In this document: positions 37,754-47,399 of the stretch, piece after piece
Layout: every line of letters starts with the position of its first letter
Numbering within the stretch: the first letter of the stretch is position 1
Assembly (NCBI RefSeq): GCF_014650715.1
Contig: NZ_BMVM01000003.1
Span: forward strand, 434,001 to 498,000
Source: Streptomyces bluensis
Lineage (GTDB): Bacteria; Actinomycetota; Actinomycetes; Streptomycetales; Streptomycetaceae
DNA length: 64,000 bases
Direction of reading: 5' to 3'
The notes under the pieces: model-generated
Seen by the model: only the letters and a program-made list of their open reading frames with translations
What the model was told of the DNA's origin: nothing
Database searches by the model: none
Position numbers and translations under genes: made by a program

Positions 37754-38155
37754 GGCCGCCCTCCGCAGCTGATGCGCGTCACCTTGAGCCTCCAGGCTGG
37801 TACGAATCGTCACCTGTGCGGTCGACACTCGCGAGCGGACTTGAGACGCCTGCCCGAGCGCTTGTTCCTTCAACCGCCTCCGCACTCTCAACGACGGTCA
37901 CTCGAAAGAGTTACGGGGCACTGAGCCACCTTCGGCACTCTACGTGAGGGGACGGACACAGCGCAGACATGCGCAACAGACCCTCAACGTTTCATCACAA
38001 CCATGCCCCATTTAGCCCCATTTCTTCCCTTTTTGCGGTGTTTGAGGCTAGATTCGCAATGGGTCATATTTTCATCTCCTTAGATCGCGGATGTACGGTC
38101 GAGTCATATCGTCAGATCACATCTCAGCCCAGAACGGCAACAAGGGGACAACGCA
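37754..38155. other. 402-bp divergent bldM-whiD control region
   Basis: Two developmental genes diverge here. The BldN-type promoter for bldM is listed separately. The whiD side is AT-richer than its surroundings (about 37975-38075), as expected for promoters, but no single -35/-10 pair could be assigned to whiD. Confidence 0.6.
37888..37915 (-). promoter_or_regulatory. Sigma-BldN-type promoter of bldM
   Basis: On the minus strand CGTAAC (37910-37915) and CGTTGA (37888-37893) are separated by exactly 16 bp, the spacing and sequence I recall for sigma-BldN at bldMp1. The RNA would start ~130 bp before the bldM ATG. Confidence 0.85.
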
Positions 38156-38485
38156 ATGGCAGATTTCTCCCGCCTTCCCGGGCCCAACGCGGATCTGTGG
38201 GACTGGCAGCTCCTCGCGGCGTGCCGCGGAGTCGACAGCTCGCTCTTCTTCCACCCGGAGGGTGAGCGCGGTGCGGCACGGAGCGCTCGCGAGAACTCGG
38301 CCAAAGAGGTCTGCATGAGGTGCCCGGTCCGCGCGGAGTGCGCGGCACACGCCCTGCGGGTGCGCGAGCCGTACGGCGTGTGGGGCGGACTGACAGAGGA
38401 CGAGCGCGAAGAGCTCATGGGACGGGCGCGCCACCGGCTGGTGTCGGCATCGGCGACGGGGAGCGATACCGCCTCCACCAATTGA
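38156..38485 (+). CDS. whiD: WhiB-family iron-sulfur regulator WhiD
   Basis: 109 residues. Four Cys, C23, C53, C56 and C62 (C-x29-C-x2-C-x5-C), bind the 4Fe-4S cluster that all Wbl proteins carry. GVWGG at 74-78 and the basic tail follow. The N-terminus MADFSRLPGPNADLWDWQLL is characteristic of WhiD. ATG 38156 has AAGGGG upstream. WhiD acts late in sporulation, in septation and spore maturation, and Wbl proteins bind region 4 of the principal sigma factor (established). It diverges from bldM. A T-tailed terminator follows. Confidence 0.95.
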   Translation: MADFSRLPGPNADLWDWQLLAACRGVDSSLFFHPEGERGAARSARENSAKEVCMRCPVRAECAAHALRVREPYGVWGGLTEDEREELMGRARHRLVSASATGSDTASTN

Positions 38486-38526
38486 AATAACGTTTTTCCA
38501 GTACCCAACGTCTCCGCAACCGCACG

Positions 38527-38555
38527 CCGGGCATGCATCCGCCTGCCCGGTTTTT
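38527..38555 (+). terminator. Terminator after whiD
   Basis: Stem CCGGGCA / TGCCCGG followed by TTTTT, 42 bp past the whiD stop and next to the convergent LysR gene end (38558). One of the few T-tailed terminators in the window. Confidence 0.85.
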
Positions 38556-38557
38556 GG

Positions 38558-39466
38558 CTATCGGGCCGCCGCCTTGGCCAGTTGTTCCAGCGTCGCCGCG
38601 ACCGCGGGCACCTGGGCCAGGTCCGGCAGCGTGAGCGCCACGATCTCCCGGCGCACGGCGGGTTCCACGGCGACCGTCCGCACTCCCTTGGGACGTACCG
38701 ACTCGATGGCCAGCTCCGGCAGCACCGCGACGCCGAGCCCCGCCCCGACCAGGCCGACGACCGCCGGGTAGTCGTCGGTGGCGAAGTCGATCCGCGGTGT
38801 GAAGCCCGCTCCCTCACAGATCTCGACCAGGTGTCCGCGGCAGCGCGGACAGCCCGCGATCCACGGCTCCGCCGAGAGGGCCCCGATCTCCACGGTTTCC
38901 GTACGGGCCAGCCGGTGCCCCTCCGGTACGAGCCCGACGAGCCGGTCGCTGAGCAGCCGGCGCACGACCAGGTCGTCCCACTCCTCGGGTCCGGCCGCGC
39001 CCTCGTAGCGGAAGGCGAGCGCGATGTCGCAGTCCCCCTGGCGCAGCATCTCGACGGACGCCGGGGGCTCGGCCTCCTCCAGAAAGACGCGGGTCCCGGG
39101 GTGCGCGGCGCGCAGTGCGGCGAGCGCGGTGGGCACGAGGGTGGAGCTGCCGCTGGGGAAGGACACGAGACGGACGCGTCCGGCCCTGAGGCCGGCGATG
39201 GCGGCCACCTCCTCCTCGGCGGCGGTGAGCCCCGCGAGGATCCCGGCGGCGTGCCGGACCAGCGCCTCGCCCGCCTGCGTCAGCCTCATCTCGCGACCGG
39301 TGCGGATGAGCAGCGGCGTACCCACCGAGGTCTCCAGGGCCTTCATCTGCTGGCTGACGGCAGGCTGGGTGCAGCCGAGCTCACGCCCCGCCGCCGAGAA
39401 GGAGCCGGTGGCGGCGACGGCACGCAGGACGCGGAGATGACGGGCCTCAATCACGTCTTCGAGCAT
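38558..39466 (-). CDS. LysR-family transcriptional regulator
   Basis: 302 residues. N-terminal winged HTH RHLRVLRAVAATGSFSAAGRE with LGCTQPAVSQQMKALE is the classic LysR DNA-binding region. The effector-binding domain spans about 95-300 (VRLVSFPSGSSTLVPTALAAL, then DDYPAVVGLVGAGLGVAVLPE). A GTG four codons in is an alternative start. LysR proteins usually control a divergent gene; here that is the MOSC-domain gene at 39535, only 68 bp away. The ligand is unknown. Confidence 0.92.
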   Translation of the reverse strand: MLEDVIEARHLRVLRAVAATGSFSAAGRELGCTQPAVSQQMKALETSVGTPLLIRTGREMRLTQAGEALVRHAAGILAGLTAAEEEVAAIAGLRAGRVRLVSFPSGSSTLVPTALAALRAAHPGTRVFLEEAEPPASVEMLRQGDCDIALAFRYEGAAGPEEWDDLVVRRLLSDRLVGLVPEGHRLARTETVEIGALSAEPWIAGCPRCRGHLVEICEGAGFTPRIDFATDDYPAVVGLVGAGLGVAVLPELAIESVRPKGVRTVAVEPAVRREIVALTLPDLAQVPAVAATLEQLAKAAAR

Positions 39467-39534
39467 AAGTGAAGCTTGGGAAGGGAGCCGGATATCGCGT
39501 CGACGCTTTGGACGTCAGCGCTTAGCGTGCCGTC

Positions 39535-40209
39535 ATGAGGATTCTGTCGCTGAACGTGGGACGCCCCAGGACCGTGGATCACCCGGATCTGCGCGGGCAC
39601 GTGACCGGTATCGACAAGCGGCCGGTGGAGGGGCCGTTGCGGATATCCGCGCCCGGCCCCAAGGGGGTGGGTGCCAGTGGTGTGGCCGGGGACGCGGTCT
39701 GCAACACGGAGCATCACGGCGGGGAGGACCAGGCGGTGTACGCGGTCGCGAGGGAGGACCTCGACGGCTGGGAGCGGGAACTGGGCCGGACTCTGGCCAA
39801 CGGCGTGTTCGGCGAGAACCTCACCACCGAGGGCCTCGACGTGTCCGGCGCGCGGATCGGGGAGCGCTGGCGGATCGGCGCCGATGTGGTCCTGGAGGTC
39901 ACCTCGGGCCGTATCCCCTGTCTCAACTTCCAGGTGCACCTCGGTGAGCGGGGCTGGGTCAGGCGCTTCACGCGGAAGGGGGCGCCCGGTGCGTACCTGC
40001 GGGTCGTCGAGGCGGGCGAGATCCGGGCCGGCGACCCCGTCGAGATCGTCCACCGTCCGGACCACGAGGTGACGGTGGCGCTCCAGTTCCGGGCCGTCAC
40101 GACCGGGCCGGAGCTGCTGCCGCGACTGCTGGCGGCGGGGGACGCGCTGCATCCGGAGGCACGGAGGCGGGCGGAGAAGTACGTGGCGCGGCCCGGCGGG
40201 GGCGCGTAG
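39535..40209 (+). CDS. MOSC-domain protein (YiiM-like)
   Basis: 224 residues. The MOSC signature is clear: VCNTEHHGGEDQAVYAVAREDLDGWE, GVFGENLTTEGLDVSGARIGERWRIG and the conserved Cys in GRIPCLNFQVHLGERGWVRRF, followed by the 3-alpha helical tail. MOSC proteins of this type bind molybdenum cofactor and reduce N-hydroxylated compounds or act in purine-analogue resistance. It is divergently arranged with the LysR gene, which may regulate it. ATG 39535 is close to the putative promoter, so the mRNA may be leaderless. Confidence 0.9.
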   Translation: MRILSLNVGRPRTVDHPDLRGHVTGIDKRPVEGPLRISAPGPKGVGASGVAGDAVCNTEHHGGEDQAVYAVAREDLDGWERELGRTLANGVFGENLTTEGLDVSGARIGERWRIGADVVLEVTSGRIPCLNFQVHLGERGWVRRFTRKGAPGAYLRVVEAGEIRAGDPVEIVHRPDHEVTVALQFRAVTTGPELLPRLLAAGDALHPEARRRAEKYVARPGGGA

Positions 40210-40322
40210 CCGGCAGGGGCGCCGGGGCGGGACCGTGTCATGTCCTGTGCTGGGCGCGGGGAGGACCGGTGGAGGCCTTTACGGCGGCGGATTCACACAG
40301 TCCGGTTCACTAACCTTGCGTC

Positions 40323-41093
40323 ATGACAACGGCTCTGATTACGGGTTCGACCGCGGGTATCGGTGCCGCCTTCGCTCGGCGGCTGGCGGCTGACGGTCAC
40401 AACCTCGTCCTGGTGGCACGCGACACGAAGCGGCTGCGTGAGCAGGCGACCGAGTTGCACGACCGGCACGGCATCGAGGCGGAGGTGCTGACCGCCGACC
40501 TGGCGACGGACGACGGCATCGAGTCGGTGGAGCGGCGGCTGGCCGACCGCAGGAACGCGGTCGACCTGCTGATCAACAACGCGGGGTTCGGCACCAAGGG
40601 CCTCTATCTCGACGTGCCGATGGCCGACGAGCTGACGATGCTCAAGGTGCACTGCGAGGCCGTGCTCCGGCTGACCTCCGCGGCAGCCGAGGGGATGCGG
40701 GAGCGGGGCCGGGGCGGGGTCGTCAACGTGGCGTCGGTGGCCGCGTTCGTGCCGCGGGGCACGTACAGCGCGTCCAAGGCGTGGGTCGTGCAGTTCACGC
40801 AGGGCGCGGCGCGGGATCTGGCGGGCAGCGGGGTGCGGCTGATGGCGCTGGCCCCGGGCTTCGTGCGGACCGAGTTCCACGAGCGGGCCGGCCTGGGCAC
40901 GGACAGCGTCCCGGGCTGGATGTGGCTGGACGCCGACAAGCTGGTCACGACGGCGCTGGCCGACCTGGCCCGTGGCAAGTCGCTGTCCATTCCGGACCCG
41001 CGGTACAAGGTGCTGATGGGCGTGGCGAAGGTGCTGCCCCGGAACCTGCTCGGTGGGATCACTTCGAAGTCGGGGAAGTACGGGCCCCGGTAG
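40323..41093 (+). CDS. Short-chain dehydrogenase/reductase
   Basis: 256 residues, classical SDR. Cofactor motif TGSTAGIGAAFARRLA at 7-22, NNAG at about 83, catalytic Ser in NVASVAAFVP, and YSASK (Tyr/Lys) near 150. The C-terminus SITSKSGKYGPR-like segment is typical of SDRs similar to YqjQ/DltE. Substrate unknown. It is read in the same direction as the SnoaL-like gene 62 bp downstream, so they may share a transcript. Confidence 0.9.
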   Translation: MTTALITGSTAGIGAAFARRLAADGHNLVLVARDTKRLREQATELHDRHGIEAEVLTADLATDDGIESVERRLADRRNAVDLLINNAGFGTKGLYLDVPMADELTMLKVHCEAVLRLTSAAAEGMRERGRGGVVNVASVAAFVPRGTYSASKAWVVQFTQGAARDLAGSGVRLMALAPGFVRTEFHERAGLGTDSVPGWMWLDADKLVTTALADLARGKSLSIPDPRYKVLMGVAKVLPRNLLGGITSKSGKYGPR

Positions 41094-41155
41094 ACCCGAC
41101 CCCGGTGGGAAAATGGGGGTGTCAGCCGGACCCAGGGGGGCTGGGAGGCGGTGTC

Positions 41156-41863
41156 ATGACGTTCGTGCAGCTCATCGACTGCAAGACAACCCGGTTCGAC
41201 GAGATGAACCGGCTGATGGACACATGGGTCGAGCAGACCAAAGGCAGGCGGACCGCCACGCACAACATGATCGGCAAGGACCGGTCCGACACGTCGCACC
41301 TGGTCGAGATCGTGGAGTTCGGGTCGTACGAGGAGGCGATGCGGAACTCGAACCTCCCCGAGACCGGCCGTATCTTCCGGGACATGGTCGCGCTCTGCGA
41401 CGAGAGGCCCACGTTCACGGATCTGGACGTGGTGCGGGACGAGCAGTTGTACGCGGCCAACGTCCGCAGGCTCTTCGAGCTGGCGGCCACCCGGGGCGAA
41501 CTGCCTCCGCTCAACGACGTGTACGCGGAGAATTACCACGACCACGACCCGGCCAACGAGCAGGACACCATCGGGCTGGACGCCGTACGCAGGGACATAC
41601 GGATGTGGCGCGGCGGCTTCGACTTCGCGTTCACGATCGAGGACCAGATCTCGCAGGGTGACCGTGTGGCGACGCGGTGGACCTGGAACGGGACCCACAA
41701 GGGTGAGTTCCTGGGGATCGCGGCCACGGGCAGGAAGGTCGGCATGACCGGCACCACGATCTACCGCTTCCAGGAGGACGGGAAGATCGTCGAGGGCTGG
41801 TGGCAGTACGACCGGCTGGGGCTGATGGCTCAGCTCGGGGCGCTCGACGCGCTGGAGCGGTAG
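41156..41863 (+). CDS. SnoaL-like protein with an N-terminal ABM-like domain
   Basis: 235 residues from ATG 41156. Residues 1-95 read like a ferredoxin-fold antibiotic-biosynthesis-monooxygenase (ABM) or dimeric alpha/beta-barrel domain (FVQLIDCKTTRFDEMNRLMD, then HLVEIVEFGSYEEAMRNS). Residues ~105-230 are a SnoaL/ester-cyclase-type domain (VYAENYHDHDPANEQ, GDRVATRWTWNGTHKGEF, TGTTIYRFQEDGKIVEGWWQ). No biosynthetic gene cluster surrounds it, so it need not be a polyketide cyclase. It may follow the SDR in one transcript. Confidence 0.85.
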   Translation: MTFVQLIDCKTTRFDEMNRLMDTWVEQTKGRRTATHNMIGKDRSDTSHLVEIVEFGSYEEAMRNSNLPETGRIFRDMVALCDERPTFTDLDVVRDEQLYAANVRRLFELAATRGELPPLNDVYAENYHDHDPANEQDTIGLDAVRRDIRMWRGGFDFAFTIEDQISQGDRVATRWTWNGTHKGEFLGIAATGRKVGMTGTTIYRFQEDGKIVEGWWQYDRLGLMAQLGALDALER

Positions 41864-41961
41864 GCCGGCCCGTCCGGAGGGCGCCGGAAGCGGGCCAAGC
41901 GGCCAAGCACAGGTCAAGCGGGCCAAGAGGGCCAAGCGGGCCGGACATGCCGGACAGGCGA

Positions 41962-41992
41962 AGGCCCGGCACCCCAGAAGGGCGCCGGGCCT
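41962..41992. terminator. Terminator between the SnoaL-like gene and groEL
   Basis: AGGCCCGGC / GCCGGGCCT with a ~13-nt loop, 23 bp past the end of groEL, which reads towards it, and 98 bp past the SnoaL-like stop. It may serve both. Confidence 0.72.
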
Positions 41993-42014
41993 CGCGACGA
42001 CGTGCCGGGGTACG

Positions 42015-43664
<1,650 letters not shown>

Positions 43665-43697
43665 CTAGAGGTGTGCTAGGTGTGCTAGCGGTGAAAG

Positions 43698-43748
43698 AGC
43701 TGCGCCCCTGGCGCCCGGCTGATCAACGGCGGGGCCAGGGGCGCAGCT
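43698..43748 (-). other. Hairpin in the groES-groEL intergenic region
   Basis: AGCTGCGCCCCTGGC and its exact complement GCCAGGGGCGCAGCT lie 21 nt apart. A 15-bp perfect stem here may lower read-through from groES to groEL or act as an mRNA-processing site. No T-run follows. Confidence 0.7.
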
Positions 43749-43779
43749 GTGAAAGCAGAACCGGCGGGTTCCGGGTGAA

Positions 43780-44088
43780 CTACTTCTCGATGATCGCGAG
43801 CACGTCGCGGGCCGAGAGGACGAGGTACTCCTCGCCGTTGTACTTCACCTCGGTGCCGCCGTACTTGCTGTAGAGCACCACGTCACCGACCTTGACGTCG
43901 AGCTCGACGCGCTTGGCGTCCTCGATGCGGCCCGGGCCCACGGCGAGGACGACGCCCTCCTGGGGCTTCTCCTTCGCGGTGTCCGGGATGACCAGGCCAG
44001 AGGCCGTGGTCTGCTCGGCGTCGAGCGGCTGGACCACGATGCGGTCCTCAAGCGGCTTGATGGCAACCTTGGAGCTGGCGGTCGTCAC
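43780..44088 (-). CDS. groES: 10-kDa co-chaperonin GroES
   Basis: 102 residues, normal length. [21 protein letters not shown] and the mobile loop, then [21 protein letters not shown], ending in DVLAIIEK. It caps GroEL. ATG 44088 follows a GGGAGG-type site. It is the first gene of the groES-groEL operon and carries two CIRCE operators in its promoter region. Confidence 0.97.
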   Translation of the reverse strand: MTTASSKVAIKPLEDRIVVQPLDAEQTTASGLVIPDTAKEKPQEGVVLAVGPGRIEDAKRVELDVKVGDVVLYSKYGGTEVKYNGEEYLVLSARDVLAIIEK

Positions 44089-44187
44089 GATCCGACCTCC
44101 CCCTTCGGAGATCTCACGGGGTTAACTGTCTGAGGTGGCGACCAGGTCGATCCGTCGTCGCGGGTGCCGGACCTGCCCGTCGCGTTG

Positions 44188-44214
44188 TTGGCACTCTCCA
44201 GGGGGGAGTGCCAG
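44188..44214. promoter_or_regulatory. CIRCE operator 1
   Basis: TTGGCACTC-N9-GAGTGCCAG. Matches the HrcA operator TTAGCACTC-N9-GAGTGCTAA with few mismatches, ~100 bp before groES. Confidence 0.9.
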
Positions 44215-44219
44215 ACCTG

Positions 44220-44249
44220 AGACTATGACCGCGATTAGCACTCGGTCAA
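44220..44249 (-). promoter_or_regulatory. groES promoter
   Basis: Minus-strand TTGACC (44244-44249) and TAGTCT (44220-44225) are 18 bp apart. The -35 lies inside CIRCE 2 and the start would fall next to CIRCE 1, so HrcA would block it at both ends. Confidence 0.65.
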
Positions 44250-44261
44250 GCGGAGTGCCAA
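44235..44261. promoter_or_regulatory. CIRCE operator 2
   Basis: TTAGCACTC-N9-GAGTGCCAA, the left arm identical to the HrcA consensus. Confidence 0.95.
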
Positions 44262-44358
44262 TTGCGCTGCGCGCGGCGCCGGTTCCCGGGCGCGCACGCG
44301 CGTGTCCCGGCACCCGGAGTCCCGGCACCCGGAGCCAGGGGGCTCCGCCCCTCGGCCG

Positions 44359-45348
44359 TCAGAGGTAGTCCTCCAGCCGGGCCACGGCGTACCCCTTCTC
44401 GGTCACCAGCTTCATGAAGTCGCGGATCATGTCGGGCATCGTGCCCTTCCACTGCCGCTTCCCCCGGAAGTGGGTGAGGACGATGTCGCCGGGGTGGAGG
44501 CTCCGGTCCGCCTCGCGGTAGGCCCAGCGGCCGGGGAAGACCTCCTCGTTCCACAGGAGGACGGCCTTGATGCCGCAGGCCTTGGCGGCGCGCAGGGTGT
44601 CGCGGTTGTAGCTGCCGTACGGCGGGCGGAAGAGGACGGGCCGCTTCCCGAACTGCTCCTCCATGACGTCCTGCATGCCGCAGATCTCGCGCTTCTGCTC
44701 CGCGTAGGGGAGTCGGCGCAGGAAGCGGTGGCGGATGGTGTGGTTGTCCAGGCCGGCACCGCGGTCCCGCATCTGCCGGAAGTAGCCGTAGTCGCTGCGC
44801 GCCTCGGAGTCGCTGAGGAAGGCGGTGTACGGGATCCTCAGGTCGCTCATCATCTGCAGGAACGCCGGGTCCTTCTCGGTGCCGTCGTCGATGGTGAGGA
44901 ACACGACCTTCTCCCGGGTGGGGATGCCGGTGACGACGGGCGGCAGACCGTCCCGTTCGTGCCCGGGGACCTCAAACCCTTTCCGGGTCCGCAGCACCGG
45001 CTTCTTCGCCGGGGGCAGCGGTGGCGCCAGCGGCACCCTGCCGAGGCCCCAGCGGTTCGTGGCGGCGACCTGGAGGGTGTACGACTTGAGCAGCTTCGAG
45101 GCGTAGGCGTCGAGGGCACGCGCGGGGGGCGCCTGAAGGGTGCCCTGCCGGTCGTGGTCCCGCTGCGCCCCCGCGCCCCGGTCGACCTCCGGGGACGTGT
45201 CGACCCCGGCCTCCGTGGACGTGTCGACCGGATCGGCTGCGCCCCCGCATGCGGCGGAGGCCAGGGCCGAGACGGCCAGGACGACGGCCACCCCCCGCAC
45301 CCCCGTCCACTTCGCACGCTTTTCATCATTTTGTCGTACGAGTCGCAT
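44359..45348 (-). CDS. Secreted polysaccharide deacetylase lipoprotein (NodB domain)
   Basis: 329 residues from ATG 45348. N-terminal MRLVRQNDEKRAKW then a hydrophobic signal and a Cys in SAACGG suggest a lipoprotein. The NodB domain occupies about 150-329. Motifs: TIDDGTEKD (motif 1, metal Asp pair; TFDDG in most), HTIRH (motif 2, zinc His), RPPYGSYN (motif 3), HPGDIVLTH (motif 5). Such enzymes remove acetyl groups from wall or capsule sugars outside the cell. It is divergent from the methyltransferase gene. Zinc-ligand residues are intact. Confidence 0.9.
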   Translation of the reverse strand: MRLVRQNDEKRAKWTGVRGVAVVLAVSALASAACGGAADPVDTSTEAGVDTSPEVDRGAGAQRDHDRQGTLQAPPARALDAYASKLLKSYTLQVAATNRWGLGRVPLAPPLPPAKKPVLRTRKGFEVPGHERDGLPPVVTGIPTREKVVFLTIDDGTEKDPAFLQMMSDLRIPYTAFLSDSEARSDYGYFRQMRDRGAGLDNHTIRHRFLRRLPYAEQKREICGMQDVMEEQFGKRPVLFRPPYGSYNRDTLRAAKACGIKAVLLWNEEVFPGRWAYREADRSLHPGDIVLTHFRGKRQWKGTMPDMIRDFMKLVTEKGYAVARLEDYL

Positions 45349-45438
45349 ATTGCCGCATCCTCGCAGGCCACCGCGCACCGCCCGGCCCGACACCGCCACC
45401 GGCCGCGCACCATCCACCGACTGGCCGACAATGTCCCG

Positions 45439-46644
45439 GTGAACGACCTCGCGCCTCTCGACTCCTTCGCCGCCCTCCGCACCCCCGAGGGCCTGGCCCT
45501 CCTCGACGAGGTGCGCGGCACCGACCCGGCGGCGGAGCTGGCCGTCGCGACCCGGCTGCGCCGCGACCATCCGGCCGGCCTCGTCTCGGCCGCCCTCGCC
45601 CAGGCGCGGCTGCGGCAGCGGGCGGTGGCCAAGTTCGGGACGGCGGACGCGGAGCGGATGTTCTTCACCCCGAACGGTGTCGAACAGTCCACGCGCACCT
45701 CGGTGGCGGCCTACCGGGCGGGGCGGTTCGCGGCGCTGGGCGTGCGGTCCGTCGCCGACCTGTGCTGCGGCATCGGCGGCGACGCGATCGCGCTGGCCCG
45801 TGCCGGGATCCGCGTCCTGGCCGTCGACCGGGACCCGCTGACGGCCGCCGCGGCCCGCGCGAACGCCGAGGCCCTCGGACTCGCCGACCTGATCGAGGTA
45901 CGGGAGGCGGACGTGACGGAGGTGGACACGTCCCCCTACGACGCCGTGTTCGTCGACCCGGCACGACGCGGTGGCCGTGGCCGTATCTTCGATCCGGAGG
46001 CGTACTCGCCTCCGCTCTCCTGGGCCGTGGACACCGCCCTCAGAGCGCCGCACGCCGCCCTGAAGATCGCCCCCGGTGTCCCGCACGAGGCCGTCCCGCC
46101 ACAGGCCGAGGCCGAGTGGATCTCCGACGGCGGCGACGTGAAGGAGGCGGTGCTGTGGTTCGCCACCGAGCCGGGCCTGGTGCGGGCCACCCTCCTCCCC
46201 GGCCCGCACACCCTGCGCGGCCGCGGCCTGCCGAATCCTCAGGTCCGCTCACTGGGCCGCTACTTGTACGAACCCGACGGCGCCGTCATCCGCGCCCACC
46301 TGGTCGCCGAGGTCGCCGCCGACCTGGACGGCGGCCTGATCGACGAGACCATCGCCTACGTCACCGCCGACGAGCCGCGCCCCACCCCGTACGCCACCGC
46401 CTACGAGATCACCGACCAGTTCCCGTTCCACGTCAAGAAGCTGAAGGCCCTGCTCCGCCAGCGCGAGGTCGGCGTCCTGACCGTGAAGAAGCGCGGCTCG
46501 GCGGTCGATCCGGAGGAACTGCGCCGGAAGGTGCTGCCGAAGCCGCACGGGCGGAACGCGGCGACCGTCTTCCTCACCCGGGTCGCGGGAGCCCCCGCCA
46601 TGCTGCTCGGACACCCCGTACGGCCCGGCGAACCGGCCACCTGA
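45439..46644 (+). CDS. Class I SAM-dependent methyltransferase with THUMP-like C-terminus
   Basis: 401 residues from GTG 45439. Rossmann motif VADLCCGIGGDAIALAR with the acidic VLAVDRDP after it binds SAM. The central VDPARRGGRGRIFDPEAYSP occupies the position of a catalytic loop. The C-terminal 140 residues resemble the THUMP-like domain seen in this actinobacterial family. The target (RNA is likely) is unknown. Only 90 bp separate it from the divergent deacetylase. MscL follows on the same strand. Confidence 0.87.
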   Translation: MNDLAPLDSFAALRTPEGLALLDEVRGTDPAAELAVATRLRRDHPAGLVSAALAQARLRQRAVAKFGTADAERMFFTPNGVEQSTRTSVAAYRAGRFAALGVRSVADLCCGIGGDAIALARAGIRVLAVDRDPLTAAAARANAEALGLADLIEVREADVTEVDTSPYDAVFVDPARRGGRGRIFDPEAYSPPLSWAVDTALRAPHAALKIAPGVPHEAVPPQAEAEWISDGGDVKEAVLWFATEPGLVRATLLPGPHTLRGRGLPNPQVRSLGRYLYEPDGAVIRAHLVAEVAADLDGGLIDETIAYVTADEPRPTPYATAYEITDQFPFHVKKLKALLRQREVGVLTVKKRGSAVDPEELRRKVLPKPHGRNAATVFLTRVAGAPAMLLGHPVRPGEPAT

Positions 46645-46763
46645 CGCCCCTGGCCCCCACGAACGGCGGCAGCCCGAGTGCGGTCCGAGTACGGCGCCAC
46701 AAGACTGAACGCGACACCGTAGCCGTCACCGACGCCCAGGCTGGACAGGAGGCGAGGACTTCC

Positions 46764-47192
46764 GTGTTTCGCGGCTTCAAGAACTTCCTCATGCGCGGCG
46801 ACGTCATCGTCGTGGCCGTGGGCCTGGTCGTGGCGCTGGCGTTCAGCACGCTGATCAAGGCGTTCACCGACTTCGTGATCAACCCCCTCGTCGCCAGGGC
46901 CCAGGGCGGCAAGTCACCGGGCCTGGGCTGGCAGCTCGGGCAGCCGGGCAACACCGCGACCTATCTGAACCTCGGTTCGTTCATCTCCGCGCTGATCTAC
47001 TTCATCATCTTCATGGCGGTCATCTACTTCCTGATCGTCCTTCCCTACAAGCACTACCAGGCCAAGCGCGGCGTGACGGTGTTCGGCGAACCCGCGCCCA
47101 GCAGGACGTGCCCGGCCTGCCTTCAGGACGATCTGCCCAAAGCGGCGACCAAGTGCCGCTACTGCGGCACCGACCTCACTCCCGCGCCCTAG
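46764..47192 (+). CDS. mscL: MscL-family mechanosensitive channel with C-terminal zinc ribbon
   Basis: 142 residues from GTG 46764, AGGAGGCGAGGA upstream. The MscL-type N-terminus and first helix read FRGFKNFLMRGDVIVVAVGL, the second helix is SALIYFIIFMAVIYFLIVLP, and the cytoplasmic part follows. The last ~30 residues are an unusual zinc ribbon: CPAC...CRYC around DDLPKAATK. Mechanosensitive channels release solutes on osmotic downshock; a zinc ribbon on the channel bundle is not in the classical protein. It ends at a TAG that overlaps the MITE boundary. Confidence 0.8.
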   Translation: MFRGFKNFLMRGDVIVVAVGLVVALAFSTLIKAFTDFVINPLVARAQGGKSPGLGWQLGQPGNTATYLNLGSFISALIYFIIFMAVIYFLIVLPYKHYQAKRGVTVFGEPAPSRTCPACLQDDLPKAATKCRYCGTDLTPAP

Positions 47193-47399
47193 GGCTTGTT
47201 TCGAAAGTCCCGCCTGCCGCCCGACGTCTGGCACGCTCCCCCACTGCCTTAAGGGCGTGGGAGGTACCCCCACTCGCCGCACCGGGCGAAAGCCCAAGTA
47301 CATCCAGTACGAGGGCTTCCGCCCGGCACGCCGAGAGCACGCACCAGACGCCGCTCGGCCCGCCCTCCGGGCGGACGACGGGACTTTCGAAACAAGCCC
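47192..47399. mobile_element. 208-bp MITE with 21-bp perfect terminal inverted repeats and TA duplication
   Basis: The outer ends are exact inverted repeats beginning GGGCTTGTTTCGAAAGTCCC (47192-47212 and 47379-47399). TA flanks each end (47190-47191, 47400-47401), as expected for IS630/Tc1-type transposition. No transposase ORF fits inside, so it needs a transposase in trans. The TAs belong to the stop codons of mscL and of the convergent sigma gene. Interior sequence includes the hairpin motif also found at 37083-37112. Confidence 0.9.

Noticed and set aside
41156..41863. SnoaL/ABM protein as part of a polyketide cluster
   Set aside because: No synthase, tailoring or transport genes around it; neighbours are SDR and groEL.
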